DNA of 14,103 nucleotides, taken from positions 1-14,103 of the forward strand of contig JBGPAU010000018.1 of NCBI GenBank assembly GCA_041480845.1, in the 5' to 3' direction. Source of the DNA: LCIL01 sp041480845. Lineage in GTDB: Bacteria; Patescibacteriota; Microgenomatia; UBA8517. The notes below the pieces were generated by a model. It had not been told where the DNA came from. It made no database searches and worked only from the letters and a program-made list of their open reading frames with translations. The position numbers and the translations under genes are program-made. Each line of letters begins with the position of its first letter. The stretch's first letter is position 1. This document shows, piece by piece, positions 1-7,001 of the stretch.

Positions 1-693
1 AATGTGAAGCTGGATATCATCTTTGGGCTTCATCCTTCAATTATCAATAGAGGGAAAGAAACAGGATTTTTGCCATATCAGGAGATGATGATTAACCCGG
101 AATTTGAAGACAGGTTTGGAATCAGGCCGGAAATACAAATTATGACCGATATTCTCTACACACACTACCGCGCCTGGCAAAACGACGAGGATAATAAATA
201 TCTCACAGAACGGGCGGGAGTTACCTTCCTTGATTATTTAAAAATGCTGAATCAAGGAGGAGACGGGTCGCATAAACTTTGGGTGGTTTCCGAAAAAGGC
301 AAATTGTATCCAAATGAGCAGGTTATGGTGGGACCGGAACTAAAACATGTGGTCATATTTGCCGAATCCAATTTCGGGGAAGGGGGCAGCGGTGCCGGAC
401 AAATAAAATTTGATGCAAGAAATTCGGAGCTTATATTTATTGCAGATCCGAAACCAGACTACGGGACGACGGATCCGAATGTCGCAGGTGTAAAATCGCA
501 GGGGTATCTTAGTATGGTTAGTACTTTAGGTTTTATGATAATGCCGGAAGAAATACAGCGTCTGGGGTTTTCAGGCAGCACCCCGAAAGAAATGTCCAGA
601 TATTTTGGTAAGTTTAGTTTTGCAATTTTCCCAAGCGATGAAGCGTGGGCCAATACGGCTCTTATTCTAATATCGCACGGCTTCGGTCCCTAA
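1..693 (+). CDS. Hypothetical protein, probably 5'-truncated by the window edge
   Basis: I do not recognise this protein. The frame is open from the first base (AAT then GTG at position 4), so the gene may begin upstream; GTG at 4 is only the first possible start in view and would give 229 residues. No ribosome site can be judged because only three bases precede it. The visible part is soluble, with no signal peptide or membrane segment, mixed alpha/beta in look, with a Gly-rich stretch near residues 124-132 (EGGSGAGQ) and several aromatic-rich segments. No catalytic motif of a family I know stands out. It ends in TAA and is followed by a hairpin that probably ends its transcript. It faces the PilX-like gene tail to tail, so it is not part of the pilus operon. 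That it is a real gene is supported by its length and natural amino acid composition. Confidence 0.7.
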   Translation, partial: NVKLDIIFGLHPSIINRGKETGFLPYQEMMINPEFEDRFGIRPEIQIMTDILYTHYRAWQNDEDNKYLTERAGVTFLDYLKMLNQGGDGSHKLWVVSEKGKLYPNEQVMVGPELKHVVIFAESNFGEGGSGAGQIKFDARNSELIFIADPKPDYGTTDPNVAGVKSQGYLSMVSTLGFMIMPEEIQRLGFSGSTPKEMSRYFGKFSFAIFPSDEAWANTALILISHGFGP

Positions 694-710
694 TTTATTT
701 GACCATTGCT

Positions 711-755
711 GACTACGTAAAGACACGGTCTTATACGTAGTATTTAGTCGTTTTA
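711..755 (+). terminator. Hairpin between convergent genes, probable intrinsic terminator
   Basis: CTACGTA-AAGAC at 713-724 pairs with GTCTT-A-TACGTAG at 728-740 across a 3-base ACG loop, giving a 12-bp stem with one bulged A. It is followed on the + strand by a moderately T-rich stretch (741-758). It fills most of the 59-bp gap between two tail-to-tail genes. The + orientation has the better U-tract; on the - strand the hairpin is followed by mixed sequence, so termination of the PilX-like gene there is less certain. Confidence 0.5.
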
Positions 756-1640
756 CTTTGTAATTCCTACGGGACTAATGACGGCATTTGAAGCAAAAGG
801 AAATTCCGGCCAACCCTGATAGACTACAATTCTGCGATTGCTGTCGCCGGCAACTCCGCTTGAATCAATTCTTTGCCCCTGCGACGGAAGAAAACCACCG
901 GTAACACTTACGCCTACCGTATGAGGAACATCGTTATAAAGCATCCTTATTTGTGCAAGCTGTAAACCATTGGCGTTTTGATAAGAAAGTGCTGCCGCCG
1001 GCACAATCGACGAGAAAAAAACTGTTTTATGAAAAGCATATGTTTGCGATCCGATTGTGCATGTCCCACCATCGTCTGTGGTAAAAGAATTTGACACGCG
1101 TCTACCCGCGTTCGGATCGATAGCAGTCCTTCCGATACGGATGTTTGCCGCGCTCCCCGCCGGGGTTTCATAATAGACGCTTAACTCAACTGCGGGGGTG
1201 GTAGCGCTATTGGCCAATGTTCCCGGATTTCCCCAGCAGATATTAATTGACGGATTAAGTCCGGAAAAACAAGGCAAGGGAGCGTTACAGGATAAATTTC
1301 CGTTTGCGTCATGGGAAACAAACCAAACCGTTACCGTATCTCCGTAAGAAACAGCGTAAGGAAAAGGTAAATCAGTGCCTCCCGAAGCAAAACCCGTTAC
1401 CGCGGTTGTGTATGTTGCATCACCTCTATTAACAGCCGTGCCGTAACTTGCACCTGTTACAAGAGATCTTTCAATACCTGCCTCAGCCGCCGAAAAAGCA
1501 CGTACTGCCTCTTCTTGTTTTGAAGAGACAGCGACATCGGTAACGGAGCGCGACAGAATATAAAGAATAATGGTTAAAACAACCGAAAGCGAAAGAAGTA
1601 CCAAAACCAGCGCCTGACCGGAATTGCCTTTTCGTGCCAT
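753..1640 (-). CDS. PilX-like minor type IV pilin
   Basis: A 295-residue protein with a short basic leader and one N-terminal hydrophobic helix (about residues 9-29). A possible processing site is G8|Q9 (GNSG|QALVL). The helix is followed by a polar amphipathic stretch with SAAEAGIERS near residues 50-59, the AAEA signature usual in PilX N-terminal domains. The residue at mature position 5 is not Glu, as is common for PilX/GspK-type tip pilins. The remaining ~230 residues are Ser/Thr/Gly-rich and beta-like with four Cys, suiting an extracellular domain. Such proteins prime assembly or sit at the pilus tip; that role is inferred from the family. It is on the same strand as the pilus operon but separated from it by the RSH gene on the other strand. 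The ATG at 1640 has no clear Shine-Dalgarno; the candidate promoter places the transcript start almost on it. PilX assignment rests on the N-terminus only. Confidence 0.75.
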   Translation of the reverse strand: MARKGNSGQALVLVLLSLSVVLTIILYILSRSVTDVAVSSKQEEAVRAFSAAEAGIERSLVTGASYGTAVNRGDATYTTAVTGFASGGTDLPFPYAVSYGDTVTVWFVSHDANGNLSCNAPLPCFSGLNPSINICWGNPGTLANSATTPAVELSVYYETPAGSAANIRIGRTAIDPNAGRRVSNSFTTDDGGTCTIGSQTYAFHKTVFFSSIVPAAALSYQNANGLQLAQIRMLYNDVPHTVGVSVTGGFLPSQGQRIDSSGVAGDSNRRIVVYQGWPEFPFASNAVISPVGITK

Positions 1641-1646
1641 AAATCC

Positions 1647-1675
1647 ATATTAGCAAGTGAGTGGTATAATTGCAA
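1647..1675 (-). promoter_or_regulatory. Candidate promoter for the PilX-like gene
   Basis: On the - strand, TTGCAA (1670-1675) and TAATAT (1647-1652) are separated by 17 bases; each matches 4 of 6 consensus positions. The start codon lies six bases past the -10, which would make the mRNA leaderless, in keeping with the lack of a Shine-Dalgarno. It overlaps the divergent RSH promoter on the other strand, so the two would compete. Confidence 0.3.
1662..1670 (+). promoter_or_regulatory. Extended -10 promoter of the RSH gene
   Basis: TGGTATAAT contains a perfect TATAAT (1665-1670) preceded by the extended -10 TGn. No good -35 is visible at the right distance, as is usual for extended -10 promoters. 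The predicted transcript start is near 1677, about 26 bases before the ATG at 1703. Confidence 0.55.
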
Positions 1676-1702
1676 TTTAATATGGAAAGGCAAGGTCAGA
1701 GC

Positions 1703-3508
1703 ATGGGTAAATTGGGAGAATTGGTCGAACGTTCACCACTTGTAACTAAAGCTCGCGACGTTTCAAAAAGGGCTCACGAAGGAAAAGAACGTGCAGAGGG
1801 TGTTCCTGTTTTTACACATTGTGAAGCTGTAGCTGGAATTCTTTGTGAAGAATTTGAAATTTCCGACCCCGAAATAGTTGCCGCCGGGTATTTACACGAC
1901 ACAGTCGAAGATACGAAATTAAAATTAAATGAAATAGAAAACGAATTCGGACCAAAAGTAGCATTCTTGGTTGAAGGTGTCTCACAACTTCGATCAGAAA
2001 AGCAAAATGGTGTAAGCAAAATTGAAAATGATAGGGAAACTGTAAGAAAAATATTCAATAAAAACTTGATAGATCCGAATGTCGGGGTACTGAAACTGGC
2101 CGACCGCCTGCACAACATGAGAACCCTCGGTTTTATGCCGGTTGATAAGCAAATCGCGAAAGCGAATGAAACCAAAGGATACGCAAAACTGGCGGAATCC
2201 CTAGGAATGTGGGAGGTTATGAGAGAGCTTGAAAACCTATCCATGAAGTACTCATGCCCCGAGGACTACGAGAAATACTCACGTATCCTTTCCGAAGATC
2301 CGAGAACCAATGAAGAATTTGTAGGTTGGTTAAAATCCACTTTGGAAATTATAGCAACTAATGCTTCAATTGACGCAAAAGTGGAAACCAGAATGATTAG
2401 TCTATCTAAATTGCAAAACAAAATGGGCAAATATCTTCCTAAAAAAATAAATGACTTAATAAGCTTCAGGGTTGTAGTTACCGGTACCGAAAGTATCGAA
2501 GCAAGAAATAACGTCTATAAGATGTTAGGTGCAGTCAGGCAAAATTTTGCCGAAATAGAAGATTCAAAACGTTTTGACGATTTTTATTTCAAACCAAAGG
2601 ATAACGATTACAGCGCCATACAGCTCACACTTGAGTTTCCCCAAGGCTCAACCGAAGTTGCTATAACCAGTTTTGATAAAGAAGAATTCAATAATTGGGG
2701 GGTGGTAAACCTTATCAGAAAAGGGGATATAGACCTCACCAAGCATGCGCTTAAATTAGTATTTACCGAAACCCAGGAGGTAAAATTTTTCCCGCCAAAA
2801 GCTACGGGACTGGATTTTGCATGTTCAATAAGTCCGGAGATGGGAGCAAGAGCTTATCGTGTTTTGATCAATGGCGTCAGGCACTCAATATCGACAGTTT
2901 TACCTAACGGGGCACAAATAGAAATTGAGTTGGGTGATCCAAGAATTGCTCCGGAAAAAGAAGCAAGAAATTACTGTCTGCCGGCAACAAAAAGAATAAT
3001 CGACGAGCAGTTGTCCGAAAAGGCAAGATGGGACCTCGAAATGAATGGGAAAGAAATAATCGGCGATATCATTTCCACACGTGGGTTGATTGATCTGGCC
3101 GATTTATTAAAATTTGACAGGTATAAGGCAAATTTTGAACATTTATTGTTCGTTCTGGGATGTAAAAATTCTATTCCAGATCTCTATTATAAAGTCGGGT
3201 CTGGAGTGATGAATCCGCATGATCTGGAAAAACATTTTGACGACACGCAAATTACAAAAAAACATCTCGGTCTTACCTCAATCTTGATTGAAGGACTGGA
3301 CACACCCGGAATTACTTCTCTGGTTTCGTCTAAAATCAGAGACCTGGGAGGAAATATCAGCCCGATGGAAAACAGGGTTCACGAAAGACCGGAGGGAACA
3401 ACTTTTTCTTTGAGAATGGTGGTAGAAAATCTTTCTTCAAAAGCCGAAAAGGAACTTTCAAAAGTTCTTCACAGTGATCCGTGCATAACAAAGATTATCG
3501 TTGTTTAA
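1703..3508 (+). CDS. RelA/SpoT homologue, probably a (p)ppGpp hydrolase with degraded synthetase
   Basis: Cytoplasmic stringent-response enzyme of 601 residues. Order: HD hydrolase domain (~20-190), synthetase-like domain (~220-340), TGS (~355-413, VKFFPPKATGLDFACSISPE), linker, and C-terminal ACT (~524-601). Hydrolase residues look intact: AHEGKER with R30, H39, HDTVEDT with H65-D66 and E69-D70, and KLADRLHNMRT with D134 and N138. The synthetase part keeps R230, D251 (DLISFR) and the Glu of TEV, but NGYQSLH is replaced by NDYSAIQ and the usual E-Q-IRT motif is EVAITSF, so (p)ppGpp synthesis is doubtful. The frame is also open from TTG 1670, but that codon overlaps the -10 box; ATG 1682 would be almost leaderless; ATG 1703 has AAGGT seven bases upstream and begins the conserved region, so I chose it. 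The stop overlaps the stop of the facing pilin gene by four bases. Family certain; loss of synthesis inferred. Confidence 0.9.
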   Translation: MGKLGELVERSPLVTKARDVSKRAHEGKERAEGVPVFTHCEAVAGILCEEFEISDPEIVAAGYLHDTVEDTKLKLNEIENEFGPKVAFLVEGVSQLRSEKQNGVSKIENDRETVRKIFNKNLIDPNVGVLKLADRLHNMRTLGFMPVDKQIAKANETKGYAKLAESLGMWEVMRELENLSMKYSCPEDYEKYSRILSEDPRTNEEFVGWLKSTLEIIATNASIDAKVETRMISLSKLQNKMGKYLPKKINDLISFRVVVTGTESIEARNNVYKMLGAVRQNFAEIEDSKRFDDFYFKPKDNDYSAIQLTLEFPQGSTEVAITSFDKEEFNNWGVVNLIRKGDIDLTKHALKLVFTETQEVKFFPPKATGLDFACSISPEMGARAYRVLINGVRHSISTVLPNGAQIEIELGDPRIAPEKEARNYCLPATKRIIDEQLSEKARWDLEMNGKEIIGDIISTRGLIDLADLLKFDRYKANFEHLLFVLGCKNSIPDLYYKVGSGVMNPHDLEKHFDDTQITKKHLGLTSILIEGLDTPGITSLVSSKIRDLGGNISPMENRVHERPEGTTFSLRMVVENLSSKAEKELSKVLHSDPCITKIIVV

Positions 3509-3999
3509 TAAGTTCTTAGATAAATCTGGGTTGAGGCTGAAACATTTGCGCTTTGGAGCGCCGAGGCAGAAGCATCCTTCACAGTCAGATCAACCTGAAC
3601 AAGGGCGGGATTAGTCGCGGTTGCTACAGTACACGTAAAAGTGCAGTTAACTATTCTAACAGCGTTACCGGTGAGATGCGCAGAACCTGAAGCAATATAA
3701 GAATTATTTGACCCCATTTGTTGACACGAAAACGAACTGGCATAGCCGCGTTGGTCCAAATAATTAATTGTATAGGGATCCGGGCACGACACTATAGAGG
3801 CGGCATTCCTAATTTGGCGCTCAATTACATTCAGGGAGTAATCCAGGTTTTCTCTGGCATGTACTATTGATTCACTTTTTCTCGACCCTTGCAGAGTCAA
3901 AACAACAGATTGGGTAACCAGTATTCCCAACACCGCAAAAATCGTAATTACAATAAGGACCTCAAGTAAGCTCAGGGCTTGTTCACTCTTCACTTTCAT
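3505..3999 (-). CDS. PilW-like minor pseudopilin
   Basis: Last gene of the pilus operon, 164 residues. The N-terminus MKVKSEQA|LSLLEVLIVITIF has the prepilin pattern, with Glu at mature position 5 (E13) and Ala instead of Gly before the likely cleavage point, then one hydrophobic helix. The segment near residues 33-50 (LQGSRKSESIVHAREN) and the N-terminal type resemble PilW/PilJ-class minor pilins, but the family is assigned only from this. The globular part has several Cys and ends in a beta-like IYLRTY. The frame extends upstream to 4035 inside the preceding gene; ATG 3999 is preferred because GGAGG lies ten bases before it and it starts one base after the upstream TAA. The stop overlaps the RSH stop. 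Probable role: part of the tip or priming complex. Confidence 0.8.
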   Translation of the reverse strand: MKVKSEQALSLLEVLIVITIFAVLGILVTQSVVLTLQGSRKSESIVHARENLDYSLNVIERQIRNAASIVSCPDPYTINYLDQRGYASSFSCQQMGSNNSYIASGSAHLTGNAVRIVNCTFTCTVATATNPALVQVDLTVKDASASALQSANVSASTQIYLRTY

Positions 4000-4000
4000 T

Positions 4001-4471
4001 TTATCTTTGCCTCCAATCCGAAAAACTGGTAGCACTAACTACTTTATGCAGACCACCCGAATCCGTCCAGGAAACGGTTATGTCTGCATTCAATATTTCT
4101 TTATTGGCCCCGTTTATGACGTCATATGTAATGTTAAAAATCACATCCCGTTGAAACGGGGTATTGGTAATGGTTGACCCTGAAGCGCAAGCAGCTATGG
4201 TCCAAACCAAATTATTCAGACATCTTTTTGAAACGGTATTGTCAGTTACATTGACAATAAAGGCACCAATATCGCTGTCTCTTTGTCCCCGGAGCCATTC
4301 CGTTGCCTGCTGTGCGTAAGTTGAAGCCAGGGCTTTATTTTTGGCAAAATTTGAATTTTTAATTGAGTTTGTAGCCAAAGAAACCATGGCAACAACCATT
4401 AATGCACTAATCGCAATCGCCACTACAAGCTCAAAAAGTGATTGCCCCCTCTCCAAATTTGAAATTTTCAT
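4001..4471 (-). CDS. PilV-like minor pseudopilin
   Basis: 156 residues starting MKISNLERG|QSLFELVVAIAISALM: prepilin leader with Gly before the cut (G9|Q10), Glu at mature position 5 (E14) and one hydrophobic helix. The post-helix segment ASTYAQQATEWLRGQRD matches the look of PilV/GspI-type minor pilins, where this helix carries A-x-x-x-A-x-x-x-x-E spacing. The start at ATG 4471 overlaps the upstream TGA as ATGA and has a strong GGGAGGAG Shine-Dalgarno, so the longer open frame to 4546 is rejected. It would be cut by PilD and act with the neighbouring GspH- and PilW-like proteins as a low-abundance tip or initiation set. The subfamily name is an inference from order and helix pattern. Confidence 0.8.
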   Translation of the reverse strand: MKISNLERGQSLFELVVAIAISALMVVAMVSLATNSIKNSNFAKNKALASTYAQQATEWLRGQRDSDIGAFIVNVTDNTVSKRCLNNLVWTIAACASGSTITNTPFQRDVIFNITYDVINGANKEILNADITVSWTDSGGLHKVVSATSFSDWRQR

Positions 4472-5019
4472 CTGATTTCTCCTCCCGATGTTACGGTTGC
4501 CGTTGCTGTATTTGCTGTTCCTGCTTGCGTAAGAGTCAATGTCCAATCGGCAGCACCAACATTTGTCCCTTGACCCAGAATTTTAAACGTCAGAGGATTG
4601 GGAGAGGGGGTTGAGATAGTAATACCGGATGGTAAATTAACATCTTTTACAACGGGCGGCGTGGCGGAACAGTTTGCTTCAATTGTATATCTTGATGCCG
4701 AGCGGACGTTGAAGTTATAACTGTCAAGTGTTGTGGTACAACCACCCGGCTTTTGACCCGATATTGCGTTTTGTTGTGCGAGTCTAAGGTCTGCCTGTAT
4801 GGCTTTCGCGGCATCGACAATGGCCTGCCGTCTTGAAAAATCCCTAAAACTCACATATCCGAAGCTAAAAAGGAGCCCGATAATCGTCAGGGCGACAAGA
4901 ATTTCGATCAGTGTGTACCCATACACACTGACAAGGTTCTTTCGAATGGTTCTTATCAGGGTATAACCAGTACCACTTTTTTTATTTGATGTTTGTTTTT
5001 TGTAATTTGGTATTTCCAT
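4468..5019 (-). CDS. GspH/FimT-like pseudopilin with unusually long leader
   Basis: 183 residues. The prepilin motif YG|YTLIEILVALTIIGLLFSFG lies at G34|Y35, with Glu at mature position 5, followed by ADLRLAQQNAISGQKP, the LRxAQxxAI pattern typical of GspH/FimT pseudopilins, and a beta-rich domain. The leader is about 34 residues, much longer than its neighbours, and its first part is coded by an A-rich 7-bp repeat (4981-5015). A second GYTLI sits at residues 18-22, a copy of the true cleavage motif without the Glu. An 8-bp inverted repeat (4909-4916 with 4923-4930) spans the true cleavage site codons. The start ATG 5019 lies seven bases after the upstream TGA, with no clear Shine-Dalgarno, so it probably depends on coupling. 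The gene ends with an ATGA overlap into the PilV-like gene. Confidence 0.8.
   Translation of the reverse strand: MEIPNYKKQTSNKKSGTGYTLIRTIRKNLVSVYGYTLIEILVALTIIGLLFSFGYVSFRDFSRRQAIVDAAKAIQADLRLAQQNAISGQKPGGCTTTLDSYNFNVRSASRYTIEANCSATPPVVKDVNLPSGITISTPSPNPLTFKILGQGTNVGAADWTLTLTQAGTANTATATVTSGGEIR
4981..5015 (-). repeat. Degenerate heptad array in the 5' end of the GspH-like gene
   Basis: Read on the - strand, five consecutive 7-mers: AAATACC, AAATTAC, AAAAAAC, AAACATC, AAATAAA. All begin AAA and most end in C. They encode part of the extra-long leader (EIPNYKKQTSNK). The unit AAATTAC also occurs in the array in the delta' gene at 13963. Confidence 0.55.
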
Positions 5020-5026
5020 TTCATGG

Positions 5027-5467
5027 TCATGGGTTTATAACTTTGTAATTACATGTTCCGGTTCCGCAAGCCCCAGACGCCCCGCAAGTAACCGTACCGG
5101 TACCTTGCTCTAAGGAAGCACAAAGTTCATACGTTGTTCCATCAGCTGAATAATACATATAGCTCTGGCCGGTGATAGGATCCACAGGAACTGACGCAAT
5201 GTATGTGTTTGTATTTCCGCAGACAGCAACCGTCCCGACTAAAGGACTGGACAACGTTCCTGCGGGAGTATTCACCGGATAGTTGTTATTATTGCAATCC
5301 GCTTTATAAATTTCAAGGCCGCTTCTTATCGATTCCAGATCCGCCTTACGTCTGGCGTCCCTCGCAGATTGTCTTGCCCCCTGCAAACCAAAAACCGAAA
5401 GACCCAAAAGTATTCCGATGATGGAAATAACAACCAGCAACTCGATTAATGTAAATCCTTTTTTCAT
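5027..5467 (-). CDS. Type IV pilin (GFTLIE class)
   Basis: 146 residues: MKKG|FTLIELLVVISIIGILLG, a minimal four-residue leader with a canonical PilD site, then ARQSARDARRKADLESIRSGLEIYKAD, the charged helix continuation, and a small C-terminal domain with the VPVDPITGQSYMYYS motif and a terminal Cys cluster (CGASGACGTGTCNYK). Two ATGs are possible: 5476 has AGGAG only one base away, whereas 5467 has the same AGGAG ten bases away and overlaps the upstream stop as ATGA, so 5467 is chosen. The shared DP...Y.Y motif marks it as a paralogue of the 5464-5952, 5965-6390 and 6435-7001 products. Whether it is major or minor cannot be told. Confidence 0.88.
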   Translation of the reverse strand: MKKGFTLIELLVVISIIGILLGLSVFGLQGARQSARDARRKADLESIRSGLEIYKADCNNNNYPVNTPAGTLSSPLVGTVAVCGNTNTYIASVPVDPITGQSYMYYSADGTTYELCASLEQGTGTVTCGASGACGTGTCNYKVINP

Positions 5468-5952
5468 AACGGACATACTCCTGATGATGGTACAAGGTTA
5501 AGCCGGGTTCCACTTTTACCGCCCGAGCAAACAATCCAATAAGTGGTTGACGGGGCGCTCTCAAGTGGTGCCCAAAGAACATACTGTGTTGCTTTTGGCA
5601 ATCCTGTAACCCCTGTCCCGTCGGATATATAACTGTAGTAATAAATGCCTATACCGTCATATTTTGGGTCTTCCGGGCCAGGGCAGGTTAATCCCAATGG
5701 TGTGCAAAGGTTAGAGGAAGGATCACGCTTAGAATTATATTCAGGGTACAACCCGTCATTTTTATTCGCATACATCTCCAAAGAAGTGCGGTATTGTGCC
5801 ATATCCGATTTCCTGGTTGTATCCCTAGCCTGTTTTTGGGCTGAAGAATAGGATGCCGTAGCAATGGCAGCCAAAATACCGATTATTGATATCACAACAA
5901 GGAGTTCGATCAGGGTGAAACCGTTTTTAATATCTTTTTTCATAAAATTCAT
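5464..5952 (-). CDS. Type IV pilin (GFTLIE class)
   Basis: 162 residues: leader MNFMKKDIKNG|F with canonical FTLIELLVVISIIGILAAIA helix, then AQKQARDTTRKSDMAQYRTSLEMYANK and a Tyr-rich globular part (GIGIYYYSYISDG). The C-terminus has WIVCSGGKSG and a late Cys; four Cys in total could form two disulfides. It follows the upstream pilin stop by 12 bases and has no obvious Shine-Dalgarno; the ATG at 5943 (residue 4) is an equally possible start and gives the same mature protein. It ends with ATGA into the next pilin gene. Processing by PilD and membrane insertion are expected from the family. Confidence 0.87.
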   Translation of the reverse strand: MNFMKKDIKNGFTLIELLVVISIIGILAAIATASYSSAQKQARDTTRKSDMAQYRTSLEMYANKNDGLYPEYNSKRDPSSNLCTPLGLTCPGPEDPKYDGIGIYYYSYISDGTGVTGLPKATQYVLWAPLESAPSTTYWIVCSGGKSGTRLNLVPSSGVCPL

Positions 5953-5964
5953 ATTTTGCCAAGC

Positions 5965-6390
5965 TTATTGTGTTACTTGGAACATAAGCGCACCTGGACA
6001 TGTAATTCCTGATTTAGGTATTCCTTGCTTATCGCTACTATTTTCTAGGCAGGCCTGTAAAGTAAATCCGTCACCTCCTGGTGTTTGTGTGTACTTGTAA
6101 GCTTGGTCCGGAGAAAGAGAATCCTCGGGAACTGCTCCCATATATGTTGTTGATCCGCTTGTAAATGGTGCTCCGAAGGTAAAAGTGGCAGGAAAGGCCG
6201 CTTTATCGTTATAGTAAAGTCTTAGAGCAGTTGAGATATTCCTCAAATCGGACTTTCTTGCGGCGTCCCTCGCCCTGCTTCTGGCAGAATTCAGATTAGC
6301 CATAACCAACACAGCCAAAATGCCGATAATGGAAACAACCACAAGAAGTTCAATGAGAGTGAAACCAACTTTTATCGATCGGGCAGACAT
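5965..6390 (-). CDS. Type IV pilin (GFTLIE class)
   Basis: 141 residues, the shortest pilin here: leader MSARSIKVG|F, helix FTLIELLVVVSIIGILAVLVM, then NSARSRARDAARKSDLRNISTALRLYYNDK, and a compact C-terminal domain with PEDSLSPDQAYKYTQ and two Cys near residues 118 and 131. The start is supported by AGGAG four bases upstream. The 44 bp before it (6391-6434) is the longest gap between genes inside the operon. The charged ARDAARKSDL segment is shared with the flanking pilins and suggests local duplication as the source of the array. Confidence 0.87.
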   Translation of the reverse strand: MSARSIKVGFTLIELLVVVSIIGILAVLVMANLNSARSRARDAARKSDLRNISTALRLYYNDKAAFPATFTFGAPFTSGSTTYMGAVPEDSLSPDQAYKYTQTPGGDGFTLQACLENSSDKQGIPKSGITCPGALMFQVTQ

Positions 6391-6434
6391 ATTTCTCCTG
6401 TATAAATAATACTACAAACCGACTTTCAAGACTA

Positions 6435-7001
6435 CTACTGCGTCGGTGTTACATTGGCACTGGTAATTGCAAAATTGCAGACGCTACCTCCACACGATAC
6501 CCCGGAAGGTATGTTCGCAGGACTGGTACAATTCGGGCTGCCGTTTGAGCCGGCTAGACAACTGGGATCCTGAGGGTTCTCTAAATGCGCGTAAAGCTGA
6601 AAACCTTGATTCGTAGTATCAACAGTTACGGCCCGGTAATAATAGTTATAACCGGAAGGGTCGGCCGGAACTATTTTCATATAGACAGTCACGTTATCCG
6701 TAAACGCCGATGTACTGCCGATAGTACCCCAATCACAGGTGTGCACTGAACCACCCGCGGAGGGACAACCCAAAATTTTCCCATTGCTCGTACTGGGGTA
6801 GGTCTCGTAATCAGAATAGTAGAGTTCAAGGGCTGTAGATATTTGCTTTAGATCACTTTTACGTTTGGTGTCACGACCTCTTGCCTGCGCTGAAGTGAAA
6901 AAAGCAAGTCCGACTGTAGCCAAAATTGCAAGAATCGCCATTACCACCAAAAGTTCGATTAAGGTGAAGCCAGCAGATATTTTCCTTTTATTTTTTAACA
7001 T
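6435..7001 (-). CDS. Type IV pilin (GFTLIE class)
   Basis: 188 residues: leader MLKNKRKISAG|F, helix FTLIELLVVMAILAILATVGL, ARGRDTKRKSDLKQISTALELYYSDYETYP, then a larger globular part with CPSAGG, CDWG, VYMKIVPADPSGYNYYYRA, QLYAHLENPQDPS and SCGGSVCNFAI. It shares this whole order of motifs with the upstream neighbour at 6988-7569, so the two are diverged duplicates lying side by side with a 14-bp overlap. No strong Shine-Dalgarno precedes ATG 7001, so coupling to the upstream gene is likely. Confidence 0.87.
   Translation of the reverse strand: MLKNKRKISAGFTLIELLVVMAILAILATVGLAFFTSAQARGRDTKRKSDLKQISTALELYYSDYETYPSTSNGKILGCPSAGGSVHTCDWGTIGSTSAFTDNVTVYMKIVPADPSGYNYYYRAVTVDTTNQGFQLYAHLENPQDPSCLAGSNGSPNCTSPANIPSGVSCGGSVCNFAITSANVTPTQ

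Noticed and set aside
1670..1702. Upstream TTG start (and ATG 1682) for the RSH gene
   Set aside because: TTG 1670 overlaps the TATAAT box and would not be in the mRNA; ATG 1682 leaves almost no leader, while ATG 1703 has a fitting Shine-Dalgarno.
1774..2244. 156-codon open frame on the - strand
   Set aside because: Lies fully antisense to the HD domain of the RSH gene; Ser/Phe-rich shadow product.
4141..4165. CCCGTT-GA-AACGGG hairpin
   Set aside because: Inside the PilV-like coding sequence, with a two-base loop and no U-tract; probably chance.
6391..6434. Internal promoter in the 44-bp gap between two pilin genes
   Set aside because: A TTGAAA is present, but the hexamer at 17 bases (TTTATA) matches poorly and the better TATTAT is only 12 bases away.
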